A stretch of 64,000 bases of DNA. Origin: Isosphaeraceae bacterium. Its GTDB lineage: Bacteria > Planctomycetota > Planctomycetia > Isosphaerales > Isosphaeraceae. Below are positions 16,352 to 24,910 of the stretch, one piece after another. The notes below the pieces were generated by a model. That model saw nothing but the letters and a program-made list of their open reading frames with translations. It was not told the DNA's origin and made no database searches. Each line of letters begins with the position of its first letter. Within the stretch, counting starts at the first letter, position 1. The DNA lies in NCBI GenBank assembly GCA_026004735.1, contig BPJS01000001.1, forward strand, positions 496,001 to 560,000. The letters are read 5' to 3'. The translations under genes were made by a program, and so were the position numbers.

Positions 16352-17344
16352 ATGACCGACGATGGGGTGGGAAGTTCCTCGGGCTGGCAATCCTGGTGGG
16401 TTTTGGCGGCGATGGTGCTGATCGGTTCGAGCACGGCGACCGCCGCCAAGTTTGCCGTCTCGGGGTTGCCGGTCGCGCTCGTGCCGGTGGTGCGGTTTGG
16501 GGGCGCCGGATTCGCGTTGTTGCCGCTGGTTTGGGGCCGGGGGGCGATTCGCCGGCTGATCCGTGAGGATGGGCCGACGCTGCTGGCTGCGGCGCTCTTG
16601 TGCGTGCCGGTCAATCAGGGGTTTTTTCTGAATGGAGCGCGGCTGGCGCCGACGACCCATGTCGGTCTGATCTATGCCACCTGCCCGATCTTTGTGCTGC
16701 TGCTGTCGGTCGGCTTGAAGCAGGAGCGTTGGCATCCAACCCGCGTCTTGGGGGTCTTGGTTTGCGTGGTGGGCGCGGGGGTGATTGCTCTCGGGGGGAT
16801 GACCCAGGCGGGGGTGCAGGCCAAGCAACTGCTGGTTGGGGATGTGCTGCTGGTCGGTGCCGTCGTCTCCTGGGCTGGCTACGTGACGGTCAATAAGCGG
16901 CTGCTGATGCGCCATCCCGCTCTGCCGGTTCTGGCGGCGACGTTCCTGATCGGTGCGGCGTTGAGCCTGCCGCTAGCGCTGGCGACGGCTCCGCGCTGGG
17001 CGGGGCGGTTGGCCGGGGCCGGCTGGCCGGCCTGGATCGGACTGATCTATCTGACGCTGGTGGCTTCGGTGCTGGGCCTGGCCTGCCAGAACCTGGCGCT
17101 GCGGCGGTTCGATGCCAGCCACGTCGCTGCGGTCGGCAACCTCTCGCCGGCGCTGACGATCCTCTGGGGGGTCTGGTTGCTGGGCGAGACGGTGACGCCA
17201 GCGCTGGTCGTCGGCGGACTGCTGACCGTCGGCGGAGTGGCGCTGGCCAGCCGCCCGATCCCGGCCAATCCAGCGTCCTGCCCCGCACCGCATGGCGTGC
17301 CGGGGCCGGCGCGCGCGGCCTGCTCGCCGGGGGCAGCGCCGTGA
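16352..17344 (+). CDS. EamA/DMT-superfamily transporter
   Basis: 330 residues with about ten hydrophobic helices in two EamA repeats. The first repeat includes STATAAKFAVSGLPVALVPVVRF and the second SWAGYVTVNKRLLM and SPALTILWGVWLLGETVTPALVVGGLLTVGGVALAS, the latter being the classic repeat ending. The family exports metabolites such as amino acids or purines, and the substrate is unknown here. The start is the second of two adjacent ATGs because GGGAG lies 6 bases upstream of it. The stop overlaps the next gene's start (GTGA), so the two are translationally coupled, which hints that exporter and glycosyltransferase may work on related envelope substrates. Confidence 0.88.
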   Translation: MTDDGVGSSSGWQSWWVLAAMVLIGSSTATAAKFAVSGLPVALVPVVRFGGAGFALLPLVWGRGAIRRLIREDGPTLLAAALLCVPVNQGFFLNGARLAPTTHVGLIYATCPIFVLLLSVGLKQERWHPTRVLGVLVCVVGAGVIALGGMTQAGVQAKQLLVGDVLLVGAVVSWAGYVTVNKRLLMRHPALPVLAATFLIGAALSLPLALATAPRWAGRLAGAGWPAWIGLIYLTLVASVLGLACQNLALRRFDASHVAAVGNLSPALTILWGVWLLGETVTPALVVGGLLTVGGVALASRPIPANPASCPAPHGVPGPARAACSPGAAP

Positions 17345-18438
17345 GCGTCTTGGGTGGTCTGGCGGTCTATGTCACGAGTCACGGCTACGGCCACCTCAAC
17401 CGGGTGGTCGCCGTACTCAATTGCCTTCCGGAGTCGATCCCTGTTGTCATCCGCTCGCATCGCGATCTTCACAATGGCTGGCAGGAACGGCTGACCCGGC
17501 CCGCGGTGCTCGAACATGCCGTTTGGGACGCCGGCGCGGTGAACCCCCCGGGTGATAGCAACGCGACCGACGGCCCGGCCACCATTGCCCGCGCCGTGGC
17601 CTTTCACGGCGAGTCCTGGCCCCGCATCGACGCCGAGGCCGACCGGCTTCGCCGCCAGGCCACCCGCGCCGTGCTCTGCGACGCGCCGGCCGCACCGTTG
17701 CTCGCCGCGGCGCGGGCCGGGGTGCCCGGTTTCGCCCTGGCGAACTTCACTTGGGCGGAAATCTACGCCGAGCACGTTGATCCAGCCGACCGCGCCGCCA
17801 GGGCCATGCTCGCCGACCTCCGCGCCGCCTCCGCCACGGCGACTGCCTTCCGCGCTCAGCCCGCCTTGCCGTTGGATGAGTTCCGCGAGCGCATTGACGT
17901 TGGGCTGGTCGTCTCCGCCGGTCGAGACCGCCGCGGCGAATTGCGCCAACGACTGGGGATCGGCCGTTCCGAACGGATTGTCTACCTCTACGTCGGCCGC
18001 TACGGGCAGGACGATCTGGATTGGCGGCGGCTGGCCGGCTACCGCGGGGTTCACTTTGTCGGGTTTCATCCGCCGCCGTCCTCGGTCGGCTCGGTGGCCA
18101 ACCTCCATGTCGTCGATCCGGCCGAGTGGACCGGAGCAACCCTGCTGGCCTCGGCCGACGCCGCGCTGACCAAGGCCGGCTACGGCGCGGTCTCCGAGGC
18201 GATGGCCGCGCGCACCCCGCTGATCTACCCACCCCGCGCCGGCTTCGCCGAGCACCGGGCCTTGGAGGAAGGCCTGCGGCTCTGGGGTGGCGGCATTCCG
18301 ATCACCTCCGAGCAGTTCGCCCGACTGGATCTGGCCGCCGCGCTCGATCGCGCCTTTTCGCAGCGCCCAGCCGAACCTCCCTATCCGACCGATGGGGCCG
18401 CTCGCATCGCCCGCCACCTCGCCACGACCATCCGCTGA
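17341..18438 (+). CDS. MurG-like glycosyltransferase family protein
   Basis: 365 residues with a GT-B architecture. The N-terminal motif YVTSHGYGHLNRVVAVLN is a Gly-rich sugar-acceptor loop found in MurG-like and related undecaprenyl- or lipid-directed glycosyltransferases. The C-terminal half has the nucleotide-sugar binding signature (ALTKAGYGAVSEAMAARTPL, then IYPPRAGFAEHRALEEGL). No membrane helix is visible, so it is probably cytosolic or peripheral. It begins with GTG overlapping the EamA stop by 4 bases. The donor and acceptor cannot be inferred. Confidence 0.8.
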   Translation: MSVLGGLAVYVTSHGYGHLNRVVAVLNCLPESIPVVIRSHRDLHNGWQERLTRPAVLEHAVWDAGAVNPPGDSNATDGPATIARAVAFHGESWPRIDAEADRLRRQATRAVLCDAPAAPLLAAARAGVPGFALANFTWAEIYAEHVDPADRAARAMLADLRAASATATAFRAQPALPLDEFRERIDVGLVVSAGRDRRGELRQRLGIGRSERIVYLYVGRYGQDDLDWRRLAGYRGVHFVGFHPPPSSVGSVANLHVVDPAEWTGATLLASADAALTKAGYGAVSEAMAARTPLIYPPRAGFAEHRALEEGLRLWGGGIPITSEQFARLDLAAALDRAFSQRPAEPPYPTDGAARIARHLATTIR

Positions 18439-18521
18439 GGCCGGATGGGCGAAGCTCGAGGCTCACCGCTCGGGTACGATGGGGCCGGCGAAGCCATCCG
18501 ATCGCCCACAGAACCCGCCCC

Positions 18522-19541
18522 ATGCCGCTCCATCTGGTCGTCCACCCGCCGCTCGACGCCGATCGGCTCGCTGCCGTTCAGGCCGCCGCTCCCGACGTCT
18601 GTTTCACCAATGCCGCCACGCCTGCCGACGCCCTGGCCGCGATCCCGACGGCCGATGCCTTTCTGGGCAAGATCACGCCCGAGTTGCTCGCCCACGCTCC
18701 ACGCCTGCGCTGGGTTCAGGCGTTCACGGCCAGCCTCGAGCATTACATGTTTCCGGCTTTGGTCGAGCATCCCTGCGTGCTGACCAACATGCGCGGCCTT
18801 TTTGGCGACGTGATCGCCGATCAGGTCATGGGCTACATCCTCTGTTTTGCCCGTAACTTGCACATCTACATCCGGAACCAGGTCGAGCGGGCCTGGCGGC
18901 CGGTGGGCGGCGAGGCCCACCGCGTTCATTTTGCGGCCGGTCCGGGCGTCGCAAGCGCCATGGACCGCGCCACGATCTACCTGCCCGGGGCGACGCTGGG
19001 CATCGTCGGCCTCGGTGGCATCGGGGCGGAGGTGGCCCGCCGCGCCTCGGCGTTCGGGATGACGATTCGGGCCGTGGATCGATTCCCGGACCGCGTTGCC
19101 GTGCCGGTGGGCGTCGACCTCGACCGGCTCGGCGGGCTGAGCGACCTGCCGGAGCTTCTGGCCACCAGCGACTTCATCGTCATCGCCGCTCCCCACACGC
19201 CCGAGACCGAGCGTCTGTTTGACCGGGAACGATTGCGGCTGATGAAGGCCGGCTCGTACCTGATCAACGTCGGCCGGGGAGCGATCGTCGTCCTGGACGA
19301 CCTGGTGGCGGCCTTGAGCTGCGGTCGGCTGGCCGGTGCAGCGCTCGATGTGTTTGAGGTCGAGCCGCTGCCACCGGAGCACCCGCTTTGGGCATTTGAG
19401 AATGTGATTCTGACCCCGCACACGGCCGGCTATTCGACGGCGATCGCTCCGCGGCACCTGGAGGTTCTGGTCGACAACGTCGGCCGCTTTGCCCGGGGCG
19501 AGCCGCTCCGCAACCCGGTCGACAAGCGGCTCTGGTTCTGA
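18522..19541 (+). CDS. D-isomer specific 2-hydroxyacid dehydrogenase
   Basis: 339 residues. The NAD(P)-binding Rossmann motif GIVGLGGIGAEVARRASAFGM is followed by the catalytic trio of the family: Arg in INVGRGAIV, Glu in DVFEVEPLPPEHPLW, and His in ILTPHTAGYS. The N-terminal substrate domain is present from the first residue (MPLHLVVHPPLD), which fixes the ATG at 18522. A longer frame extends upstream into the glycosyltransferase gene and is rejected. The enzyme reduces a 2-keto acid or oxidises a D-2-hydroxy acid. The substrate (glyoxylate, hydroxypyruvate or a longer acid) is not determinable. Confidence 0.92.
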   Translation: MPLHLVVHPPLDADRLAAVQAAAPDVCFTNAATPADALAAIPTADAFLGKITPELLAHAPRLRWVQAFTASLEHYMFPALVEHPCVLTNMRGLFGDVIADQVMGYILCFARNLHIYIRNQVERAWRPVGGEAHRVHFAAGPGVASAMDRATIYLPGATLGIVGLGGIGAEVARRASAFGMTIRAVDRFPDRVAVPVGVDLDRLGGLSDLPELLATSDFIVIAAPHTPETERLFDRERLRLMKAGSYLINVGRGAIVVLDDLVAALSCGRLAGAALDVFEVEPLPPEHPLWAFENVILTPHTAGYSTAIAPRHLEVLVDNVGRFARGEPLRNPVDKRLWF

Positions 19542-19702
19542 GCTGGGCATCGGGGGTTCGGATTGCAACGAGTCGTTGAGCCGCGCGGCCTCCTCGGCGC
19601 TCGCAGATCGAGCCGCCGGCGCCTATGCTGGAGCACCGTGGAGGCCGCTCGGCCGGTTTCCGTTCTGACGGGTCGTTCGATCGCCATGTGCGGAAGTAGA
19701 CC

Positions 19703-20593
19703 ATGACACGGCAAACGATTGGCGCCAGCCTGGGGGGCGTCCTGCTGCTGGCCGGTGGAATCCTGGGTGCTCAGGGTCCGGCGCTGGCGCCGGTGCGGCT
19801 CGAGACCGACCTGGTCTATGCAACGGTCGACGGCCGCAAGCTAAAGCTGGACCTGGCTCGTCCGGCCGAGGGCGACGGCCCGTTTCCCGCGCTGGTCGTC
19901 ATTCACGGCGGTGCTTGGCGCGGCGGCGACAAGGCCAGCAACCGCGACCAACTTCGCCACTTCGCGGCCCGGGGCTACGTGGCCATCTCGCCGGCCTATC
20001 GCTTTTGTCCCGAGTTCACCTTTCCGGCCCAGGTTCACGACGTGAAGGCCGCGGTGCGCTGGCTCAAAGCGCATGCGGCCGATTACGGCGTCGATCCCGA
20101 ACGGATTGGCGCGATCGGCTTCTCGGCTGGCGCCCATCTGGCTCTGATGCTCGGCGTGACCGACCCCGACGACGGCCTCGACGATCCCGCCCAGCCGGAC
20201 CTTCCTGACAGCCGGGTGCACGCCGTCGTCAACGTCTTTGGCCCCACCGACCTGCTGGCCGACGACATCCCGCCGATCAGCCAGCCGCTGCTCCGGGACT
20301 TCCTGGGCGGCTCGCCCCAGGAAAAAGAAGAATTGGCGCGGCTGGGTTCGCCCCTGACCCATGTGACGCCCGACGATCCGCCGGTCCTCACCTTCCAGGG
20401 GACCAAAGATCCGCTGGTGCCCCATACCCAGGCCACCAAGTTGGCCGACGCGCTGACCCGTGCCGGCGTCCCGGGCCGGGTCGAGCTTCTGGTCGGCAAA
20501 GGCCACGGCAACGACTGGGGCGACGACCTCCCCCGAATCCGAGCCGAGATCGACGCATTCTTCGACGCGCTTTTAAAACCCGCGGCGCCTTAG
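19703..20593 (+). CDS. Secreted alpha/beta hydrolase (esterase/lipase-like)
   Basis: 296 residues with a signal peptide (hydrophobic ASLGGVLLLAGGILGAQ). The alpha/beta-hydrolase features are complete: oxyanion loop HGGAWRGG, nucleophile elbow GFSAGAH with Ser141, acid Asp in GTKDPLVP, and His in GKGHGND. The layout is that of BD-FAE/carboxylesterase-like exported enzymes, which often deacetylate or feruloyl-esterify polysaccharides, although the substrate is a guess. GGAAG lies 7 bases before the ATG. It is a single gene. Confidence 0.9.
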   Translation: MTRQTIGASLGGVLLLAGGILGAQGPALAPVRLETDLVYATVDGRKLKLDLARPAEGDGPFPALVVIHGGAWRGGDKASNRDQLRHFAARGYVAISPAYRFCPEFTFPAQVHDVKAAVRWLKAHAADYGVDPERIGAIGFSAGAHLALMLGVTDPDDGLDDPAQPDLPDSRVHAVVNVFGPTDLLADDIPPISQPLLRDFLGGSPQEKEELARLGSPLTHVTPDDPPVLTFQGTKDPLVPHTQATKLADALTRAGVPGRVELLVGKGHGNDWGDDLPRIRAEIDAFFDALLKPAAP

Positions 20594-20739
20594 GTTTCCC
20601 TGGGGCGAGCCTCTCCCCGCTTGGCCCTCGACAATCTTCCTGGCACAATACGCTCGTGCCTGGAGCGTCGAATCCACCGGCCGACGTCCTGCCCAGGCAA
20701 CCGGAACGAGGACTCGATCGAACCGAGAGTAGGCCCACG

Positions 20740-21843
20740 ATGACCCTGCGCGTCCGACGTCCCCGAAGCATCTTCTCGGCCGCTCTGATCGGCGTCGTGC
20801 TGGCCGCGCCGACGGCGGTCCACGCCCAGCGGCCACCGGCCCCCGCGGCCACGATCACCGCCGCCGCCGGCGACGATCTCGACGCGATCAACGCCCGCTA
20901 CCTCGACGATCTGACCGCGCTCGAAACCCGCCGCCTTCAGCAGATCGACGCCCTGGCTCAAAAATTGACCGGCGCCCAGCAGGTCGAGGCCTACGCTGCC
21001 CTGTTCCAGGGCGCCCTGGCCAGCGGCATCTACGGACCCGCCGAACCCGCCGCCGAACGCCTGATCCGAGACGGACACACCGACCCCGGCCTGCTCTACC
21101 TCGCCTCCCTGGTTAATATCCTGGCCGAAATCGAACGCGGTGATTACGACAACGCCCTGGCCAGCCTCAAAGCCGCCGTCCAGGCGGGCAAGAAGCCCGA
21201 CGCCGACGGCGAGCCGGTCGGCCTCGTCACCCTCCCCCGCGATACCCGTCTGATGGTCGCCGAAACCTGCTACCAACGGCTGGTCCAGGCCGACCAGTTC
21301 GACATCGCCAAGCAGGCCTTCGCCCTGATCGCCCGCGAATCACCCGACGAGGCCATCCGCACCTACGCAGCCAACCGCCTCCGCCGGCTCGAAATGATCG
21401 GCACGCCCGCTCCGCCCTTCGAGGGCCGGGATATCGACGGCCAGCCCTTCCGCCTCGCCGACACCAGGGGGGACGTCGTCCTGCTCGTCTTCTGGGCGAG
21501 CTGGTGCATCCCCTGCGGCCCCGAGGCCGACCATCTCGTCGCCGTGCTTCGCGCCTACAAGCAGCGCGGCCTTCGGGTCGTCGGCGTCAATCTCGACGCC
21601 ATGCACGACCCCGACGAGTCGCCCGCCGCCCTCGAGGCCAGCGTTCGCCGCTTCCTGGTCGACCATCACGTCGGGTTCCCCAACCTTCTCAACGCCGCCC
21701 AGGGCAACCCCGACATCGCCGCCGCCTACGGCATTACCGACATCCCCGCCAACGTCCTGATCGACCGCAACGGCAACATCGCCCACATTGACCTGACCGC
21801 CTCGAACCTCGAGCCTGTCCTGAAACGAACCTTGGGGCAGTAA
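20740..21843 (+). CDS. TlpA/ResA-like thioredoxin-domain protein, exported
   Basis: 367 residues. A signal peptide (RSIFSAALIGVVLAAPTAVHA) is followed by a helical, TPR-like region of about 190 residues with no known function. A TlpA-type thioredoxin domain then runs from about residue 220, with the redox pair Cys256-Ile-Pro-Cys259 in FWASWCIPCGPEA and a cis-Pro in ITDIPANVLID. The likely role is extracytoplasmic thiol-disulfide exchange or peroxide reduction. The N-terminal helical extension is typical of planctomycete TlpA proteins. The ATG at 20740 starts the signal peptide. Confidence 0.9.
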   Translation: MTLRVRRPRSIFSAALIGVVLAAPTAVHAQRPPAPAATITAAAGDDLDAINARYLDDLTALETRRLQQIDALAQKLTGAQQVEAYAALFQGALASGIYGPAEPAAERLIRDGHTDPGLLYLASLVNILAEIERGDYDNALASLKAAVQAGKKPDADGEPVGLVTLPRDTRLMVAETCYQRLVQADQFDIAKQAFALIARESPDEAIRTYAANRLRRLEMIGTPAPPFEGRDIDGQPFRLADTRGDVVLLVFWASWCIPCGPEADHLVAVLRAYKQRGLRVVGVNLDAMHDPDESPAALEASVRRFLVDHHVGFPNLLNAAQGNPDIAAAYGITDIPANVLIDRNGNIAHIDLTASNLEPVLKRTLGQ

Positions 21844-21852
21844 CCCCGCTTC

Positions 21853-21870
21853 GGCCGGCTTGAGCCGGCC
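21853..21870 (+). terminator. Hairpin after the TlpA-like gene
   Basis: GGCCGGC (21853-21859), loop TTGA, and GCCGGCC (21864-21870) form a perfect 7-bp stem 9 bases after the stop. There is no U-tract. Confidence 0.55.
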
Positions 21871-22020
21871 ACCACGCACGCAAGCACCTCTGCCCATCCG
21901 CCTCGGACCGTCGCTCCTGCCCACCCGTTTGGACCCGACTCGACCCCGATTGGGGCAAGCCAACGGGCCGGTACCGTCGTGAGTCTCGACACGCCCGGGC
22001 GGCCGCTTTGCGGCCTTCGT

Positions 22021-22779
22021 TCAGCCCCGCGTCGTCGATGGGCCCAACGCGGCCTGGCCCAGACTGTCGTACAGACTGAGCAGAAACCGATGAAAGCCAT
22101 CGACGACGGCCGGCGTCGTGTGAGCGCGGAGATAGTCGAGCGCCGCCTGACCGTATTCGACGAGGGCCGTGCGGGCATTGGTCACTAACGCCACCGGGGC
22201 ACGCCCGCCGTTGCGCACCTCGCGGTAGACGGAAGTGACCGAGGAATCGGCTGCCGCCTTCTGGGACTCGAGCGGGCCGTCGGTCGGTGCTCCGGCAGGC
22301 CAGACCAAGACGCCCGCCTCCGAGAAGAAGCTGGCCAAGGGCAAGACCGTCCGCGCGGCGGTCAGCGCAGCGGCCGCGGGCGAGCCGGTGCCCGCCGGAG
22401 CACCCGCGCGGGCCGGCAGACGCGACATCTGCTGCGACAACGATCGCCGGGTTGACGGATCAAACCGCTCGAAGAAGGTCGCCTCGCGGGTGCGGTTGAT
22501 GTACGCGTTCGGATTGCCGCCATAGACCCGGCCGGCCCCAGGCATCGTTTGCCGCGCCGCGTAGGCCGCGGACGCCGCCGCTGCCGAGCGGTCGTTGATA
22601 TTGTTCATGATCGCCATGTTGCCGATCTGACCGCCGCCAAATCCCCAGCCCCAGCCCCAACCCCAGCCCCACTGCGCCCAGGCCGGGCGGGCGCCCGCCA
22701 GGCTCAGGCCCACGACAAACGCCCCAAGCCAGCTCAGGCGGCGGTCGGCTGGGGTCGGGCGGCGGACGAACGGTTTCAT
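22021..22779 (-). CDS. Exported hypothetical protein with a Trp-Gly repeat at the mature N-terminus
   Basis: 252 residues from the ATG at 22779. A signal peptide (LSWLGAFVVGLSLAGARPAWA) is followed at once by QWGWGWGWGWGFGGGQIG, a WG dipeptide run. The rest is Ala-rich and helical (NDRSAAAASAAYAARQTM, SRLPARAGAPAG) with a conserved-looking C-terminal segment (VALVTNARTALVEYGQAALDYL). There is no known domain or catalytic motif. Similar small secreted proteins with short aromatic/Gly runs occur in planctomycetes, with unknown role. A longer start at 22836 would precede the signal peptide with 19 unrelated residues. Confidence 0.65.
   Translation of the reverse strand: MKPFVRRPTPADRRLSWLGAFVVGLSLAGARPAWAQWGWGWGWGWGFGGGQIGNMAIMNNINDRSAAAASAAYAARQTMPGAGRVYGGNPNAYINRTREATFFERFDPSTRRSLSQQMSRLPARAGAPAGTGSPAAAALTAARTVLPLASFFSEAGVLVWPAGAPTDGPLESQKAAADSSVTSVYREVRNGGRAPVALVTNARTALVEYGQAALDYLRAHTTPAVVDGFHRFLLSLYDSLGQAALGPSTTRG
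22641..22672. repeat. Short tandem repeat encoding WGWGWGWG
   Basis: Five to six tandem CCCCAR-type hexamers (plus strand) encode the Trp-Gly run of the secreted protein on the minus strand. Each hexamer is two codons, so unit-number changes would keep the frame. Confidence 0.65.
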
Positions 22780-23108
22780 GGGCGGACGCCTCGGCACCGG
22801 AGATTGGATCGAGCAAACAGATCCAAAAACAAGCATAGCCGCCCGCGCGGCGGTTGCTCAATCGGGCCGCGGCCGGTCCAGCGACGTCGATGGCGGGGTC
22901 GGCGGCCTGCGAAGCCCAAATACGAGCCAGCTTCGGCCCGCGGCGGTGCACTAGCCCCCCGGCCTCAAGCGCCCTCCATCGCCGAGCCTCCGAACAAGCA
23001 TCGCGCCCAACTGCCCGCACCGACGCGATGGTCCCCCGGCCGGCCCCGGCGCCCAACGGCCCGAACCGCCCGCGGCCCAGCCGCCTTCGTGGCCCGATCC
23101 GCGCGCCG

Positions 23109-24239
23109 CTAACTCCCCGCGCGGTGAAAGACAGACCGCACCGGACGCTTGTCCGCAAACAGGCGCCGATGCAACGCCTCTTCGAGTGTCTCCAGGTCGA
23201 CAAGCAGCGTTTCGGCGGGCATCCGGTCGTCCGCCCCAGGACGCGGCGGGTACGACTGCATCACGATCAGCCGGTCAATCAGCCGCGGATGGGTGGGCGT
23301 CGCCGCGGTCCGATCGGCCAACAGGTTGTGCCGAAGCGTTGTCAGCGTCTCCTGAGGAAGGCGCCGCCAGAGGGTTCGGAACAGGGCGTAGAGGTTGGCG
23401 GTCGCCGGCCGGGCTGCCTCGTAATAAGCCAGCACCTCGCGGAACAACGGCTGAATCAGAGCCACCCGAACCAGGGCCGCCGCCGCCACGTCGCCGCCCA
23501 CCAGCCCGGCCGCAACACGGTCGGCCCGCTCCTCCTGCGCCCGTGCCAGCGGCGCGATCCACTCGACGCCCCGGCGGTAGCTCCACCGCGCCCAGGCCCG
23601 GAGCGGTCCGGCGCGCCAGCCGCCCACCGGCGGGCTGGCCTCCAAGGCTTCCTCGAGCCGCTCGACCAGCCGAATCGCCCCCTCGAGCCGGCCGGCATCT
23701 CCCCGCGCCAAATGCGCCAACTCATGCGCAACGACGGCCCGCAACTCCCCGCGGGTCAGAACCTGGAACAGCGGCAAACCTACCACCAACGTCCGTTCCC
23801 GAGGCCCCGACGCCACAATCCCGCAACACGGCAGATACGTCAGCCGCGGACGCTTCGGCGCCGGGATCCCGAGCACGGCCGCCATCCGGTCCAGATCCTC
23901 CAGAAACGGCGCCGCTTCGTTGCGACTCAGGATTGGCCCCAGATCCGAGTGAGTCCGGGACCGCGCCGGCCGGGGCCAGACACCCCCCAAAGTCGCCACC
24001 ACCGCCTCCAGGTCCATCAGCCGGATCTCATCGGCCAGCCACCGCCGCACCACCGGCACAAAACCTCCGCAGACCAAAAGCGCCGTTGCCCCGACCGCCG
24101 TCACCGCCGGATACGCCAGCCGCAGCAGATCCGCAACCAGAATCGCCCCCCGCCGCCGGCTCCCGAACGGTCGATCCGCTCCCACCGGCCCCGACGGAAC
24201 CCCATCCCCGGCAACCGCCTCCAGCGTCAGCCTGTTCAT
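23109..24239 (-). CDS. M48/M56-like membrane zinc metallopeptidase
   Basis: 376 residues. One N-terminal hydrophobic segment (LAYPAVTAVGATALLVCGGFVPVV) anchors the protein. The zinc motif HELAH (His172, Glu173, His176) sits in LRAVVAHELAHLARGD, and a downstream AQEERADRVAA supplies the third ligand, as in M48 Ste24/HtpX and M56 BlaR proteases. No sensor domain is visible at the C-terminus. The gene is divergent from a BlaI-type repressor 230 bases away. In beta-lactam regulation an M56 protease pairs with BlaI, so a functional link is plausible, but here the two are divergent rather than in one operon. Confidence 0.82.
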   Translation of the reverse strand: MNRLTLEAVAGDGVPSGPVGADRPFGSRRRGAILVADLLRLAYPAVTAVGATALLVCGGFVPVVRRWLADEIRLMDLEAVVATLGGVWPRPARSRTHSDLGPILSRNEAAPFLEDLDRMAAVLGIPAPKRPRLTYLPCCGIVASGPRERTLVVGLPLFQVLTRGELRAVVAHELAHLARGDAGRLEGAIRLVERLEEALEASPPVGGWRAGPLRAWARWSYRRGVEWIAPLARAQEERADRVAAGLVGGDVAAAALVRVALIQPLFREVLAYYEAARPATANLYALFRTLWRRLPQETLTTLRHNLLADRTAATPTHPRLIDRLIVMQSYPPRPGADDRMPAETLLVDLETLEEALHRRLFADKRPVRSVFHRAGS

Positions 24240-24469
24240 GGAGAGCTGTCAGTTCCTCGGCATTGACCGCGCCCGGACATGTGTCTTAGGATAAGCTCAG
24301 ATGCATCCGATTGCCCACCCAGGCGCAACCTTGGCCGTAGCTGCTCCGCCGGTTCGTCGAACCGCTGGCCCCGAACCATGATCGCGGAGTTTGCCTGGTC
24401 TGCTCAGAGGTTCTTCGCGGATGCCACCGGGACGTTGAGATCCGACCGACTGAATCCGAGGCCCCGGCC

Positions 24470-24910
24470 ATGCCCAAGCGTGCGACGAACGCCGTTCCTA
24501 CCATACCCGACTCCGAGCTTGATGTACTCAAAGCCCTCTGGAATCGCGGCCAGGGTACGGTCCGGGAGTTGCTCGAGGCGATTCGCAGCGCCGGCCGCGA
24601 CTGGTCCTATGCCACCGTCGCCACCCTCCTGGACCGACTCGAGTCTAAGGGTCTGGTCGCTAGTGACCGCAGCGAGCTTGCCTTTGTCTACCGGCCGCTG
24701 ATTACCGAGCAGGAGGTTTGCCAGCGGCGGATTCGCGGCCTGGTCGAGAAGCTCTACCACGGCGAGCCGGGCCTGCTGGTCATGCATCTGCTGAAAACTC
24801 ACCCGCTCGGCCCCGACCAGGCCCTCCAGATTCGCGCGATGCTCGATCAGATGGCCCGCGAAGACCCTGCGGCACGGCCTCGCATATCCCAGGGCGGTCC
24901 CGAGGTGTGA
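24470..24910 (+). CDS. BlaI/MecI-family transcriptional repressor
   Basis: 146 residues. The winged-helix region reads IPDSELDVLKALWNRGQGTVRELLEAI, then YATVATLLDRLESKGLVASDRS and FVYRPLITEQE, the expected order for the Penicillinase_R family (BlaI/MecI). The C-terminal dimerisation helices follow. The protein probably represses nearby genes and may be inactivated by proteolysis. The last four bases overlap the GTG of the next gene, so repressor and zinc-ribbon membrane protein are co-translated. The ATG at 24470 is the family start, with only a weak upstream GAGG. Confidence 0.92.
   Translation: MPKRATNAVPTIPDSELDVLKALWNRGQGTVRELLEAIRSAGRDWSYATVATLLDRLESKGLVASDRSELAFVYRPLITEQEVCQRRIRGLVEKLYHGEPGLLVMHLLKTHPLGPDQALQIRAMLDQMAREDPAARPRISQGGPEV

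Noticed and set aside
17047..18417. A 456-codon minus-strand frame opposite the EamA and glycosyltransferase genes
   Set aside because: Both plus-strand genes have complete family motifs. The mirror frame has none.
18021..18521. Upstream extension of the 2-hydroxyacid dehydrogenase frame
   Set aside because: The extension overlaps the glycosyltransferase gene and lacks conserved sequence. The family start is the ATG at 18522.
23186..24289. A 367-codon plus-strand frame opposite the M48-like peptidase
   Set aside because: Pro/Ser/Arg-rich mirror sequence, and the minus strand carries the HELAH motif and signal anchor.
24240..24469. A possible BlaI operator near GGACATGTGTC
   Set aside because: The only symmetry is a 6-base ACATGT, too short and imperfect to call an operator.
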